Assembly: GCF_000948415.1 (NCBI RefSeq) | Contig: NZ_JYII01000019.1 | Span: 62,001 to 126,000 of the forward strand | Direction of reading: 5' to 3' | DNA: 64,000 nt | Origin: Thalassospira sp. HJ | GTDB lineage: Bacteria; Pseudomonadota; Alphaproteobacteria; Rhodospirillales; Thalassospiraceae | Shown here: positions 45,377-55,681 of the stretch, one piece after another | Numbering within the stretch: the stretch's first letter is position 1 | Layout of the letters: every line of letters begins with the position of its first letter | Notes under the pieces: model-generated | What the model was told of the DNA's origin: nothing | What the model saw: the letters and a program-made list of their open reading frames with translations, nothing else | Database searches by the model: none | Made by a program: the position numbers and the translations under genes

Positions 45377-46258
45377 TCACCAGCAGAAATCCCCCATCGC
45401 ATAGGTGATGTGACGGCCCGTGGCGGCCAGAAGTGCATCAAGCTTTTCCCGTTCCGGCAGGGTGCCGCGCGGGGCACCAAGTTCATCGGCATGGATGCCG
45501 CCGGTGACGAGGACGACGTCAAGACCGGCATTGTTGGAGCCGGCAATATCGGTCGAGATGCTGTCGCCGACGACCAGAAGCTTCGCATCCGGGCCCTTGT
45601 CAAACGCCTGCAGGCAGAAGTCATAGGCACTTGCCAGCGGCTTGCCTTCCCAGCGCACATTGCCGCCAAGCTCTTCATAGCGCCCGGCAATGGCACCGGC
45701 ACAGATGATGCGGTTGCCGCCCCGGATCACTTCGCGGTCGGGGTTCGGGCACAGCACCGGCAGGTCACGGGCCTTAAGCGCATGCAGAAGGTCCTCGTAT
45801 TTCGACACCGGATCGTGATCCTCGTTCGGACCGGTGATCAGGACCCAGTCGGCATCATCGACTTCGGTGACGATTTCGACATCCTGATTTTCAAACATCG
45901 ACATGTCGCGCACCGGCCCGACCATCAGGACCTTGCGACCAAGCTTTGCGTACCAGGGATCAGAGCGCGCAACGAGCTGGGCATAGGCGACCTCGCCCGA
46001 AGCAACCGCCGGACCATACAGATCGCGCGAAATGCCCATATCTTCCATCCGGTTGACCACGACCGAGGAACGACGCGGCGCGTTCGACAGAAGGGCTACC
46101 GGAATGCCGGCCTCCTTAAGGGCCGTCATCGCCGCAATCGAGCTTGGATAGGGTGTGACCCCGTCATGCACCACGCCCCAAAGATCAAGGATCACGGCAT
46201 CATATTTGCCAATCACCTCGGACAGGCCATTGATCATTTCGTAGGAGGCGGTTTGCAT
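45377..46258 (-). CDS. HAD-superfamily subfamily IIA hydrolase (NagD-like)
   Basis: 293 residues. Motif I VILDLWGVVHDG, motif II LLSNAPRRSS, motif III Lys in WEGKPLASAYDFC, motif IV LVVGDSISTDIAGSNNAGLD. The NxxHD-type variant with LWGVVHDG is the TIGR01459-like group of Alphaproteobacteria, phosphatases of unknown substrate. I use the ATG at 46258 (MQTASYEM); earlier codons lie in REP-like sequence. The upstream gap to pyrD contains that repeat pair. Confidence 0.85.
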   Translation of the reverse strand: MQTASYEMINGLSEVIGKYDAVILDLWGVVHDGVTPYPSSIAAMTALKEAGIPVALLSNAPRRSSVVVNRMEDMGISRDLYGPAVASGEVAYAQLVARSDPWYAKLGRKVLMVGPVRDMSMFENQDVEIVTEVDDADWVLITGPNEDHDPVSKYEDLLHALKARDLPVLCPNPDREVIRGGNRIICAGAIAGRYEELGGNVRWEGKPLASAYDFCLQAFDKGPDAKLLVVGDSISTDIAGSNNAGLDVVLVTGGIHADELGAPRGTLPEREKLDALLAATGRHITYAMGDFCW

Positions 46259-46301
46259 GCGTCTATCCGTTTTAATTTGATAATTGTGAGATGCAGGTCG
46301 A

Positions 46302-46368
46302 GATTCCCGCCTGCGCGGGAATGACAAAATGTTGGACTGGCACCGTCATTCCCGCGAAAGCCGGAACC
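46302..46368. repeat. Pair of REP-like palindromes
   Basis: GATTCCCGCCTGCGCGGGAATGAC (46302-46325) and GTCATTCCCGCGAAAGCCGG (46345-46364) are two inverted copies of a common extragenic palindrome (GTCATTCCCGCG..). They sit between pyrD and the HAD gene. A single pair is seen in the window. Confidence 0.75.
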
Positions 46369-46381
46369 ACGATCCACAAGC

Positions 46382-47512
46382 TCAATCCTTCTTGGCGGCC
46401 TCGGCCTCGCGCGCAGCGCGGGCCTCATCGACCGGAATATTCTTGCCCGAAATTTCCGGGAAGGCGGCCCCGACCGCATCCGCGACATTGGCAAAACCAT
46501 CCTTGCGCAGACGCCGTGACAGGTCTTCCTTGATCTCGGCCACAAGCTCCACACCGTGATAGACCAGCGAGGAATAAAGCTGCACAAGCGACGCACCATT
46601 GAGGATTTTCTCATAGGCATCCTTGCCCGATGCAATGCCGCCAACCCCGATCAGCGGCACCTTACCCTCGGTCAGGCGATAGAAATCGGCCAGAACCTTG
46701 GTCGAGGGCGCCATCAATGGCGGGCCGGACAGGCCACCCTTTTCATCCTGATCATAGGAATTAAGCCCGACGGGCCGATCAATCGTTGTGTTCGAAACGA
46801 TCATGCCATCAAGCCTCACCTTGGTCACCACAGCCGCAATGTCGGATTTGTCTTCTTCGGTCAGGTCCGGCGCGACCTTGAGCAACACCGGCACACCCTT
46901 GGCAAAGCTATTGCGCGCCTTGATCACGGCCTTAAGAAGCTTTTCAAGCGGCGCACGGCCCTGAAGCGCACGCAGGCCCGGCGTGTTGGGCGAGGAAACA
47001 TTGACCACCAGATAATCGGCATAGGGGCCAAGTGCCTCAACCCCCTTGGCGTAATCACTTGCGGCATCTTCGGAATATTTGTTTTTGCCAAGATTGGCAC
47101 CAAGTATGCCACGCCGCGCGCGTTTGCGCAGGCGATTGGCAACGGCCTCCGCCCCGTCATTATTGAACCCCATGCGGTTGATCACCGCGCGGTCGGAATA
47201 AAGCCGGAAAAGACGGGGTTTCGGGTTGCCCGGTTGGGGCAATGGTGTGACCGAGCCGATCTCAACAAAGCCAAAGCCGTGCGACAGCATCTGGTTGGGG
47301 ACTTCGCCGTTTTTATCAAATCCGGCAGCAAGCCCGACCGGATTGGCGAATTTGCGTCCGAGAACCTCGGTCTCGAGGATCGGGGTTGCGTCCGTCGCGT
47401 CATCATCGCGCGGCACCAGATTGTTTTTCAACGCCCAGATCGCCAGACCATGGGCGGTCTCGGCATCGATCCAGCGGACAATCGGCAAAACCAGTGACTT
47501 ATACCACCCCAC
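46382..47512 (-). CDS. pyrD: Dihydroorotate dehydrogenase (quinone), class 2
   Basis: 376 residues. Membrane-associated flavoenzyme of pyrimidine synthesis, oxidising dihydroorotate and reducing quinone (EC 1.3.5.2). N-terminal amphipathic helix LVLPIVRWIDAETAHGLAIWAL (class 2 feature), FMN motif NPVGLAAGFDKNGE near 68, catalytic Ser region NVSSPNTPGLRALQ near 185, VSNTTIDRP and VGGIASGKDAYEK near 310. The Pro-rich C-terminal tail is charged (DEARAAREAEAAKK). Housekeeping gene; no other pyr genes alongside. Confidence 0.95.
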   Translation of the reverse strand: MGWYKSLVLPIVRWIDAETAHGLAIWALKNNLVPRDDDATDATPILETEVLGRKFANPVGLAAGFDKNGEVPNQMLSHGFGFVEIGSVTPLPQPGNPKPRLFRLYSDRAVINRMGFNNDGAEAVANRLRKRARRGILGANLGKNKYSEDAASDYAKGVEALGPYADYLVVNVSSPNTPGLRALQGRAPLEKLLKAVIKARNSFAKGVPVLLKVAPDLTEEDKSDIAAVVTKVRLDGMIVSNTTIDRPVGLNSYDQDEKGGLSGPPLMAPSTKVLADFYRLTEGKVPLIGVGGIASGKDAYEKILNGASLVQLYSSLVYHGVELVAEIKEDLSRRLRKDGFANVADAVGAAFPEISGKNIPVDEARAAREAEAAKKD

Positions 47513-47614
47513 GCGTCACACTCCGTGCTTGTAAAGACATGCCCTGTTCTTACGCGTGGACGCCCGACAGGGCAAGGAACAATCGCGCCCTGCCCTGTTG
47601 GAATATGGCCAATT

Positions 47615-48061
47615 TTATGCCTGATCAAGCATGCGGCGCGCGCTTACAAGTGCGGTATCGCGATCAGCAACGACCTCCATCGGGAAATTGAACAACCGGC
47701 CAGAAATCGTATCGATCCGCTTGGTCAGAAGCGCGCCGAGTTCCGCATCCGTCGTCACATAGACATAGCCCTTGCAATAGGTATTAAGCGCCTCACGATG
47801 GTTCTTGATCCAGATATTGGATGTTTTCTCATCCTCATGTGGCTCGTCATCATGATCGTGGCTCGCCGGGATCCAGACCGCGACAAACGGCTTCTCCTGC
47901 GCAAGCAAACTTGCCAGCCCTTCAAGCACGCCATTCACACGGTCTTCTTCGTGAAGTTCGGGAAAGCGGACAAACACGACTGGCCAGTGGCCAAGATCAA
48001 AAAAATCTGCGCGCGGGGCCGGGCCGATGAAACCGGCGGAAACGGAATGATCAACAGTCAT
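47615..48061 (-). CDS. Small His/Asp-rich protein of unknown function, second copy
   Basis: 148 residues with an acidic, His-rich loop (ASHDHDDEPHEDEKTSN) near 70-85, followed by IWIKNHREALNTYCKGYVYV and, near the end, DRDTALVSARRMLDQA. It shares layout with the protein at 574-990: a hydrophobic strand, a Trp-Lys-x-(Asn/His)-Arg helix, a Lys-Gly strand and an Asp-x-Ala-x-x-x-Ala-Arg ending, but the His loop is at a different place. The stop of the MFS gene and this ATG overlap as TGATG, indicating translational coupling. It therefore belongs to the siderophore importer operon. Family not recognised. Confidence 0.75.
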   Translation of the reverse strand: MTVDHSVSAGFIGPAPRADFFDLGHWPVVFVRFPELHEEDRVNGVLEGLASLLAQEKPFVAVWIPASHDHDDEPHEDEKTSNIWIKNHREALNTYCKGYVYVTTDAELGALLTKRIDTISGRLFNFPMEVVADRDTALVSARRMLDQA

Positions 48062-49308
48062 CAGTCATTTCTTCCAAACAGGACAAGCAACAGGAACACC
48101 ATCACAAGGAATGCAACCGCACCGGCCCCGTAAAACAGGCCCCATGTCAAAAGCGGTACGATCTGGGTCGCACCAACCGTCATCAGCGTGCTGACAAACC
48201 GGCTGATCCCGTAATAGGCGGCATAATCGGTTGCGGGCTGCGCCCCAACTGACCAGCCAAGGATTTTGGCGGCAATTGTGACGTAAACGCCACTGACCCC
48301 GGCGCCAATCGCCACCGCGCCAACAATCGCAATCAGCTGATGCTCGATGGAATAGCCAACAAGCATCGCAGCAAGGGAAGCCAAGGCAATGACGGCAAAG
48401 ATCAGCATCGTTCGCACAAGGTCCAGATAACGCATCAACGGGATCGACACTGCCGAGGTTGCCAACATCGCAATCGGCCCCAGCGTCCCGACGATCCAGC
48501 CGATCTCGGATACCGGCACGCCAGTATCGACCAGCATCAATCTGTTCAGCCCGACCAGCGGAAACATGATGCCACAGGCAACACACAGGATGATCAGCCT
48601 GTTGCGCGAAGCCCGGTCACGCAACAGCCGCAGAAGACTGGCACCACCGCTGATCGCCTCAGCCTGTTCTGAAGCCGCACTTTCCTGCCCGTCAAATTTG
48701 CGCAGCGATAAAACCGGAAACAGAAGAACCACCAGCACAGCGGCCAGGATAAGAAACGTCAGCTGCCAGCCAAGATCACCGGCAAGGGCAACAAACGCCC
48801 CGCCGCCGATCATGCTGCCTGCCGACAGTGCGGCAAGCTTGGTCGCAGATGCACTCGGTCGCCAGTCGGCCTCGACAAGCTTTACCGCCAAAGCATCAAG
48901 CGCGATGTCCATGGTCGCAATGGCAAGGACGATGCCAAAACCCAGAACAAAAAGCGCCAGTGGTGCCAGCCCTTCGTTGAAGGCAACAACCACAAGCCCC
49001 AGAACCGCAAGCGCCTGCATGGAGACTATCCAGCCAACCCGTTGCGATAAAAACGGCACGCGCAATCGGTCAATCACCGGCGCCCACAAAAACGTCAGGC
49101 CAAAGGGCAAATACAAAAGATACAGCCAGCCCGCGGTCGATATATCGATCCCCTGCGCACGCATCACGGTCGGCAGGCCGCCATTGACCACACCAATGAT
49201 CATGCCGAAGCCAACATAAAGCGCATTTAACCCAAACAGGATCAGGGCATGACGGCGAAAGGCGGAGGGGTTACCCCCCTCCGCACCTGCATTCATCATC
49301 GAAGACAT
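48061..49308 (-). CDS. MFS transporter, RhtX/FptX-like siderophore importer
   Basis: 415 residues, twelve predicted helices in two halves, with an N-terminal motif ALYVGFGMIIGVVNGGLPT and a loop between TM2 and TM3 (WAPVIDRLRVPFLSQRVGW) typical of the RhtX/FptX group that carries ferric siderophores across the inner membrane as single proteins. It starts 7 bases after the receptor stop and overlaps the His-rich gene. It replaces an ABC permease in this operon. Subfamily assignment is good, substrate unknown. Confidence 0.78.
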   Translation of the reverse strand: MSSMMNAGAEGGNPSAFRRHALILFGLNALYVGFGMIIGVVNGGLPTVMRAQGIDISTAGWLYLLYLPFGLTFLWAPVIDRLRVPFLSQRVGWIVSMQALAVLGLVVVAFNEGLAPLALFVLGFGIVLAIATMDIALDALAVKLVEADWRPSASATKLAALSAGSMIGGGAFVALAGDLGWQLTFLILAAVLVVLLFPVLSLRKFDGQESAASEQAEAISGGASLLRLLRDRASRNRLIILCVACGIMFPLVGLNRLMLVDTGVPVSEIGWIVGTLGPIAMLATSAVSIPLMRYLDLVRTMLIFAVIALASLAAMLVGYSIEHQLIAIVGAVAIGAGVSGVYVTIAAKILGWSVGAQPATDYAAYYGISRFVSTLMTVGATQIVPLLTWGLFYGAGAVAFLVMVFLLLVLFGRND

Positions 49309-49315
49309 GCCTGCC

Positions 49316-51802
49316 TCACCATGCGTATTTCAGCGAGACATAAACCGTCCGGCCATTGCCATAGTTACAGAAGTTATTGGCAAGACAGGTGACATAGGTT
49401 TCATCAGCCAAGTTGGTGATATTCATCTGGGCCGACAGGTTTTCCAGACTACTATCAAGCGCCCCAAGATCGTAACCCAGCATGGCATCAAACAGGGTAT
49501 AGCCCGGCACATCGATGCGCTGCGCGCTTGCACTCGCGGCATTCGGGCTATACCCGCCAACCGTTTCGCCGACATAACGCACGCCACCACCAATCTTCAG
49601 ACCATCAACAAAGCCACGATCAAATTTGTGATCGAGCCAAAGCGAAGCGGTGATATCGGGAATGGCAATCGGCGCATCGCCAAGATCATTGACGACACTT
49701 TTGGTGATTTCGGCATCCGTGAAGGTGAAGTTGGCAATCGCGTTTGTCTGCTCGGTCAGGGCAACCTTGGCTTCAAGCTCGACACCCTTGGATTCTACTT
49801 CACCCGTCTGATAGCGCTGGTTGGGGTTGATCTGGCTGACGACATCTTCCTGGGTGATGTCGAAATAGGCCATGGTAAACAGGGCATCAAAGCTGGTCGG
49901 TTCATATTTCAAACCGACTTCATATTGCTCGGCCGTCGTCGGGTCCATTGCGTCACCACTATAGTCGGTGCCGCTGACCGGCAAATAGGACGTCGCATAG
50001 CTGACATAGGGCGCGATGCCGTTTTCAAAGTTGTAAACAACGCCGGATTTCCAGGTAAACGCATCATCATTCTGGGTCTGACGCACGCTGGTCCGGTGGT
50101 TGTCTGTTATGGTCTGAACGTTGTCATAGCGCCCGCCAAACAGGAAATTCCAGTTGCCGATATCAAGCTGATCCTGAACATAAAGCCCGGACTGGCTCAT
50201 GGTCTGGTCCTGATCAACAAAGGACGACAGGGATACAGACGTGGCAACACCATAAACCGGATTGAGATAGTCAATCGTCGGCGCGCTGGAGCCATAAAGA
50301 CGATATTGCGAAGAATCCGAGTATTTGTAATCAAACCCGAACAGCGCGGTATGATCGATCATACCCGTGGTAAAATCGGCCTGCGCCTGCAAATCCGAAC
50401 TGATACCGCGGGTTTGTTCGTCCGTGGTCAGGGCATAACGGTTGATCGTCTGGTTGTCTGCTGCAAGGCTGCTGGTCGCGATATCCTTGGTCGAGACATC
50501 AATGTCGAGATAGCGCAGATTGTGGCGAAACGCCCAAGTGTCGTTGAGCACATGCTCGAACTCATACCCCACAGAAAACTGTTCACGATCAAAGTCGGAA
50601 AATGCCGGATCACCATCATTGAAGCTGCGTGGAATGGCACCAGCGGGGCTGCTCCAGACCGTCCCGACCGTTGGCAGGATACCGTAATAGCCGCCTTCGG
50701 GATCGCGCTGATAATGGGTCAGCATGGTCAGCGTGGTGTCATCGGCCGGCTTCCAGGTCAGGGCCGGTGCAACATAAACGCGCTGTTCCTTGGTATTGAC
50801 CACCTGTGTTTCGCTGTCGCGACCCAGGGCAACAAAACGATAAAGCAGCGAATTGTCTTCGGTCACCGGACCGGAAACGTCGGTTGCCAGCTGATAACGG
50901 TCATGGCTGCCAACAAGAACCTCGACCTCACCGCGCTCTTCCTCGGTCGGGCGCTTGGTCACGACATTGACCAGACCACCGGGCATAGCCGAACCATATG
51001 TCGTCGAGGCCGGACCTTTCAGGACCTCTACCCGCTCAACACCGTATGTCTCGGTCTGCGGAAAGGCATATCCCGGACCGCGCACCATATTAAGCCCGTC
51101 TTGATACTGGATCGGATCACTGGGCGAGCCAAAACCGCGGATATAGGGAATGTCATAGCGGGATGCCGAACCGCGCACCTCGGCAGCGACACCGGATGTA
51201 TAGCGCAAGGACTGCGCAATGCTTTGCGCCTGCTGGACCTCAACCTGATCACGTGTGACAACCGAAATGGATTGCGGCGTTTCGATCAGCGGCGTGTTGG
51301 TTTTGGTTCCGCTCACACTCGTCGTTGCGATATAGCCATCGACGACATCTGTTGATGCGCCGCGACGCGTGCTGCCTTCAACAACCACCGCCGGAAGCAC
51401 ACTGCTATCTTCGCCGCTTGCAGCCACGCGCTGGATTTCGACCGTCGATCTGGAAACCGTGAACGTAAGCCCACTGCCAGCCAGAAGCTGGCGCAGGGCT
51501 GCTTCGCTCGACATGCTCCCCGTTACAGCAGGTGCAGACACATCGCGCGCAACGTCACCGTTCACCGTCACCTGAATGCCCGATTGCTGGCCAAAGGCCA
51601 CCAGCGCGTCAGTCAGCGGCTGGGCTGCAATGTCAAAATTCTGAACCGCCTGAAACTTTTCAGCAAAGGCCGATGATGCAGACGCTTCCTGCGCCATGAC
51701 CGGCAAAGAACCACATACCGAGCTCAAAGCCGTCGTCACCGCCAACGCTCCTGCAAAAGCAAGCGTGCGTTTCATTCCCCCGAAGCAGGTAATAACCCCC
51801 AT
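49316..51802 (-). CDS. TonB-dependent siderophore receptor with STN domain (module 3)
   Basis: About 828 residues from the ATG at 51802. The open frame starts earlier at 51871, but that would run through the shared dyad; later ATG at 51775 (GMKRTLAFAG) is also possible. Signal peptide ending LPVMAQ, STN domain (ALVAFGQQSGIQVTVNGDVA), plug with TNTPLIETPQSISVVTRDQVEVQQ and ERVEVLKGPASTTYG, barrel ending VSLKYAW. Related in wording to the module 2 receptor. Operon order on the minus strand: FecI, FecR, receptor, MFS importer, His-rich protein. Confidence 0.9.
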   Translation of the reverse strand: MGVITCFGGMKRTLAFAGALAVTTALSSVCGSLPVMAQEASASSAFAEKFQAVQNFDIAAQPLTDALVAFGQQSGIQVTVNGDVARDVSAPAVTGSMSSEAALRQLLAGSGLTFTVSRSTVEIQRVAASGEDSSVLPAVVVEGSTRRGASTDVVDGYIATTSVSGTKTNTPLIETPQSISVVTRDQVEVQQAQSIAQSLRYTSGVAAEVRGSASRYDIPYIRGFGSPSDPIQYQDGLNMVRGPGYAFPQTETYGVERVEVLKGPASTTYGSAMPGGLVNVVTKRPTEEERGEVEVLVGSHDRYQLATDVSGPVTEDNSLLYRFVALGRDSETQVVNTKEQRVYVAPALTWKPADDTTLTMLTHYQRDPEGGYYGILPTVGTVWSSPAGAIPRSFNDGDPAFSDFDREQFSVGYEFEHVLNDTWAFRHNLRYLDIDVSTKDIATSSLAADNQTINRYALTTDEQTRGISSDLQAQADFTTGMIDHTALFGFDYKYSDSSQYRLYGSSAPTIDYLNPVYGVATSVSLSSFVDQDQTMSQSGLYVQDQLDIGNWNFLFGGRYDNVQTITDNHRTSVRQTQNDDAFTWKSGVVYNFENGIAPYVSYATSYLPVSGTDYSGDAMDPTTAEQYEVGLKYEPTSFDALFTMAYFDITQEDVVSQINPNQRYQTGEVESKGVELEAKVALTEQTNAIANFTFTDAEITKSVVNDLGDAPIAIPDITASLWLDHKFDRGFVDGLKIGGGVRYVGETVGGYSPNAASASAQRIDVPGYTLFDAMLGYDLGALDSSLENLSAQMNITNLADETYVTCLANNFCNYGNGRTVYVSLKYAW

Positions 51803-51843
51803 AGTCACAATCTGTTCCACCTTCTTTTGGCCTGTTTGCATTT

Positions 51844-51877
51844 CGCCATTGCGAATGAGATTGCCTCTCAATGGCGC
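51844..51877. promoter_or_regulatory. Dyad upstream of receptor gene (module 3)
   Basis: CGCCATTG (51844-51851) ... CAATGGCG (51869-51876) form outer 8-bp arms; GAGA/TCTC lie inside. On the minus strand it reads GCGCCATTGAGA (51866-51877), identical to the site before the module 2 receptor. Confidence 0.6.
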
Positions 51878-51961
51878 TTCTATTGATGGAACGTCGCCTG
51901 TTTCATTTTTTCTCTAAATTTTTGAGGATCTTTTGTAAGTAACTGATTTTGCGTAGTTAAA

Positions 51962-53020
51962 TTAACGCGAAACAATCACCAACCATGGGGAAACCTGCCA
52001 GATTTCGGCATCGCCAGCGCGGGCAATCCCGTACAGGGCCTCTATCGGATCGGCCAAATTATAAACGCCTGTAACCGGCTCGGCCGACAGTTCATCACCC
52101 AGTACGACGATTTTCCCGCCATAGTAGCTGCGCATCTGATCAACCACCGACCCAAGTGCCTCATCACGCGCAATCAACTGATGTGCGCGCCAGGTCGCAA
52201 TCTGGCTCAGTGGTTTCTCGCCGCGAACTGCCGCACCCGACCAATCAACATGAACCGATTGCCCGGCTTCGAGTGTCGCCATGACTGGCGAGATACCGTC
52301 CTTGACGTAATCTACGCGAACCTGACCGTGCTCGACCGAAACACCGACACCATCCTGTGCCCTCAAAACCTCGAACCCGGTGCCAAGCACGGTTGTTTCA
52401 ACCTCATCGGCTTCAACAACAAAAGGACGTTTGGGATTGGTCGCAACGTCAAAGAATGCCTCACCCTCCAGAAGTCCGATGGTACGCTGATCTGCACTGT
52501 ACGAAACCGTTACCGCACTTTCCGGGGCCAGTGTAATTGCACTGCCATCTTCGAGCATCACCGTCCGGGTTTCCGCGGTTCCGGTTGCGTAGTCTGATTG
52601 AATCCCTCGCAGAACCGACGGCCCGGTTACAGCAACCAGCAAACACGCCGCCAGGGCAACAACACCGCCACCAAGCGTCGCAAACCGACCAAACTTCCAG
52701 CCTGACGCTTGATAACCGCTACGACGGCGATGCGATGCGATGCTAGTGAGATTTTCCGCGCCCGCCGGTTTGGCCGCCTCACCACGGACCTCCGCCAAAC
52801 GGGGCTGCCATTTGCCCGCCAAAACAGGTTTGGTTTTATCCATCGCCTCGGACGCCTGCTGCATGGCGTACCATGCTGTTTGATTGACGGGATTTTCGGC
52901 CAGCCACGCCTCAAAATCACGGCGCAACGATACGTCGTCCGGTTCCTCGGACAATAAAAGGAACCAGTCCGTCGCTTCGCGAGATGCGATTTTCTCAATC
53001 TGTTGCGCGTCTGCCGTCAT
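51962..53020 (-). CDS. FecR-type anti-sigma factor (module 3)
   Basis: 352 residues with start ATG at 53020, ribosome site AAGGA 5 bases upstream. Cytoplasmic ATDWFLLLSEEPDDVSLRRDFEAW and LAENPVNQTAWYAMQQA; transmembrane helix near 125 (GGGVVALAACLLVAV); FecR domain with LEDGSAITLAPESAVTV and VLGTGFEVLRAQDG; STN-like end VTGVYNLADPIEALYGIARA. A close paralogue of module 2 FecR. Holds the module 3 sigma factor and releases it on receptor signal. Confidence 0.9.
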   Translation of the reverse strand: MTADAQQIEKIASREATDWFLLLSEEPDDVSLRRDFEAWLAENPVNQTAWYAMQQASEAMDKTKPVLAGKWQPRLAEVRGEAAKPAGAENLTSIASHRRRSGYQASGWKFGRFATLGGGVVALAACLLVAVTGPSVLRGIQSDYATGTAETRTVMLEDGSAITLAPESAVTVSYSADQRTIGLLEGEAFFDVATNPKRPFVVEADEVETTVLGTGFEVLRAQDGVGVSVEHGQVRVDYVKDGISPVMATLEAGQSVHVDWSGAAVRGEKPLSQIATWRAHQLIARDEALGSVVDQMRSYYGGKIVVLGDELSAEPVTGVYNLADPIEALYGIARAGDAEIWQVSPWLVIVSR

Positions 53021-53162
53021 AAGCTTCCTTCAACGCTGCCGCGTATTGTCCACAGCACCGGTGATCTATCGGAACAATTGCGAAATCGCTTCGCAACAGT
53101 TTCCCTAATGATCAAACGTCTAGCGCGCGCGTTTTTATACAACTTTCCAAACCCGAACAAGA

Positions 53163-53675
53163 TCAAGGCCATCCGAGCCTCTCCTTGCAGTGTTGTAGCG
53201 CATCGGCAACCAGACGGTGTGCCAGTGGCAACGAGATATCAAGTGCCAGCGCAATTTCGCGCAGCTTCGCCCCGCCAAACCGATGCATTTCAAATGCCAT
53301 GCGGGTGCGTTCCGGCAGCTCTGCCAACGCCTCCATCACCAGGGCATATTCGTCCTTGTAAAGCGCGACCATTTCCGGTGACGGCGCACTATTGGCGGGC
53401 ATATTGGCCGCCGCCTCGAAATCATCATCGGTAATGACCTGCCCTTCGCGCTTTAGTCGGCGCTGCCCGTCAAAGGCCAGGTTTCGGACGATCCGAAACA
53501 GGTAGCTTGTCGAATCTTCAAGGAATTTTCCGCTGGATGCCTCGTCAAAGCGAAGCCAGGCTTCCTGCACGACATCTTCGGCATGCGCACGGCTGCCGAC
53601 GATGCTGCTGGCATAATTCAGCAACGCCCGACGGTGCGTGACAAAGATATCAATGCTGCTTGGCTGCTTACCCAA
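53163..53675 (-). CDS. FecI-family ECF sigma factor (module 3)
   Basis: 170 residues starting at TTG (53673-53675) with AGGAA about 10 bases upstream, as in module 2. Region 2 SRAHAEDVVQEAWLRFDEA, STSYLFRIVRNLAFDGQRR; region 4 LPERTRMAFEMHRFGGAKLREIALAL. Near-duplicate of the module 2 sigma. The upstream gap contains an inverted repeat CGAATG/CATTCG (53744-53760) in place of a clear Fur box. Confidence 0.9.
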   Translation of the reverse strand: MGKQPSSIDIFVTHRRALLNYASSIVGSRAHAEDVVQEAWLRFDEASSGKFLEDSTSYLFRIVRNLAFDGQRRLKREGQVITDDDFEAAANMPANSAPSPEMVALYKDEYALVMEALAELPERTRMAFEMHRFGGAKLREIALALDISLPLAHRLVADALQHCKERLGWP

Positions 53676-53743
53676 ATCTGGTCATTCCTGCACAGGCCTT
53701 GCGGCCCCCTTGGAACCGGCGACCGCCACCGCATTCAAAAATT

Positions 53744-53760
53744 CGAATGCGGATCATTCG
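53744..53760. promoter_or_regulatory. Inverted repeat upstream of fecI (module 3)
   Basis: CGAATG-CGGAT-CATTCG in the region before the module 3 sigma gene, 69 bases from the start. Not a good Fur match (AATGCGGATCATT only); regulator unknown. Confidence 0.4.
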
Positions 53761-53882
53761 CAATAACCTCTAATATTTTGTGCAGAACCACGCAACAGTT
53801 TTCACGCATTGCCGAACAGAACCGCCTCAACAGCGGTGAAAAATCAAACTGGAATGATGGTTATATCTGAACGCTACGCGGC

Positions 53883-54260
53883 TCAGGCACTTTCTTGCAT
53901 GCGCTTGTCAAACGCTTCGCGGGCCGCTTCTACTTCGGGCATTTTTTCGCGCGTCCAATAGTAAAGCGCCTTGAACGGCTCGATCAGGCTACGCCCCAGC
54001 GGGGTGATTTCATATTCGACGGCCACAGGCGATGTCGCAATCACATTGCGCGCGACAATGCCGTTGCGCTCAAGCTTGCGCAGCGTCTGGGTCAGGGCCT
54101 TTTGCGTGATGCCCTCAAGCCCGCGCTTGATCGCATTAAAACGAAGCGGCCCGTCGGCCAGCACCGCCAGGATCATCATCGACCATTTATCGGCGATTTG
54201 ATCAAACAGCTCGCGCGACGGGCATTGGGCGTGAAATTTCTCGATCGAACATTCTTTCAT
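53883..54260 (-). CDS. HxlR-family winged-helix regulator
   Basis: 125 residues from the ATG at 54260 (AAGG 8 bases upstream). N-terminal CSIEKFHAQCPSRELFDQIADKW, winged helix ILAVLADGPLRFNAIKRGLEGITQKALTQTLRKLERNGIVAR, dimer helix near the end. Cys4 and Cys13 at the N-terminus make oxidation or electrophile sensing plausible, as in YodB/QorR relatives. Divergent from an old yellow enzyme with a dyad in between. Likely represses that gene. Confidence 0.87.
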   Translation of the reverse strand: MKECSIEKFHAQCPSRELFDQIADKWSMMILAVLADGPLRFNAIKRGLEGITQKALTQTLRKLERNGIVARNVIATSPVAVEYEITPLGRSLIEPFKALYYWTREKMPEVEAAREAFDKRMQESA

Positions 54261-54327
54261 CGGCTGGCCTTCCAATCGCCTTGGCTCCGATCAGGTGCAT
54301 CAACCGCAGATGTGCGGTTTCCTCGAG

Positions 54328-54369
54328 TATACCTGGTTACCTCAAGGTGCCTGATTGACACCAAGTATA
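54328..54369. promoter_or_regulatory. Candidate HxlR operator
   Basis: TATACCTGGT (54328-54337) and ACCAAGTATA (54360-54369) pair at nine of ten positions, in the divergent gap between the HxlR and old yellow enzyme genes. Confidence 0.55.
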
Positions 54370-54421
54370 TAACATATATCTAGTTGCCATCATAGACTTT
54401 CATAAACCGGAGCATTCCGTG

Positions 54422-55534
<1,113 letters not shown>

Positions 55535-55573
55535 GTCCGCCTGCACCATCCCCCCCCCTGTTGTGCCACGCAA

Positions 55574-55606
55574 AAACAGCCCGCCTCTTTCCCCGGCGGG
55601 CTGTTT
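55574..55606 (+). terminator. Terminator after old yellow enzyme
   Basis: Perfect 12-bp stem AAACAGCCCGCC / GGCGGGCTGTTT followed by T-rich sequence. Confidence 0.85.
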
Positions 55607-55681
55607 GAATTTTGATCGCGATTTTCAGGAAACTTGCGCCAGAAAAATGCACGCAACCTGCCATCATGATCCAATAGCCAG

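Noticed and set aside
49307..51355. 682-codon plus-strand open frame
   Set aside because: Antisense of the module 3 receptor, which has clear domains on the minus strand; high GC leaves long shadow frames.
53744..53760. Fur box before the module 3 sigma gene
   Set aside because: Only a CGAATG/CATTCG repeat is present; the match to Fur consensus is too poor to call.
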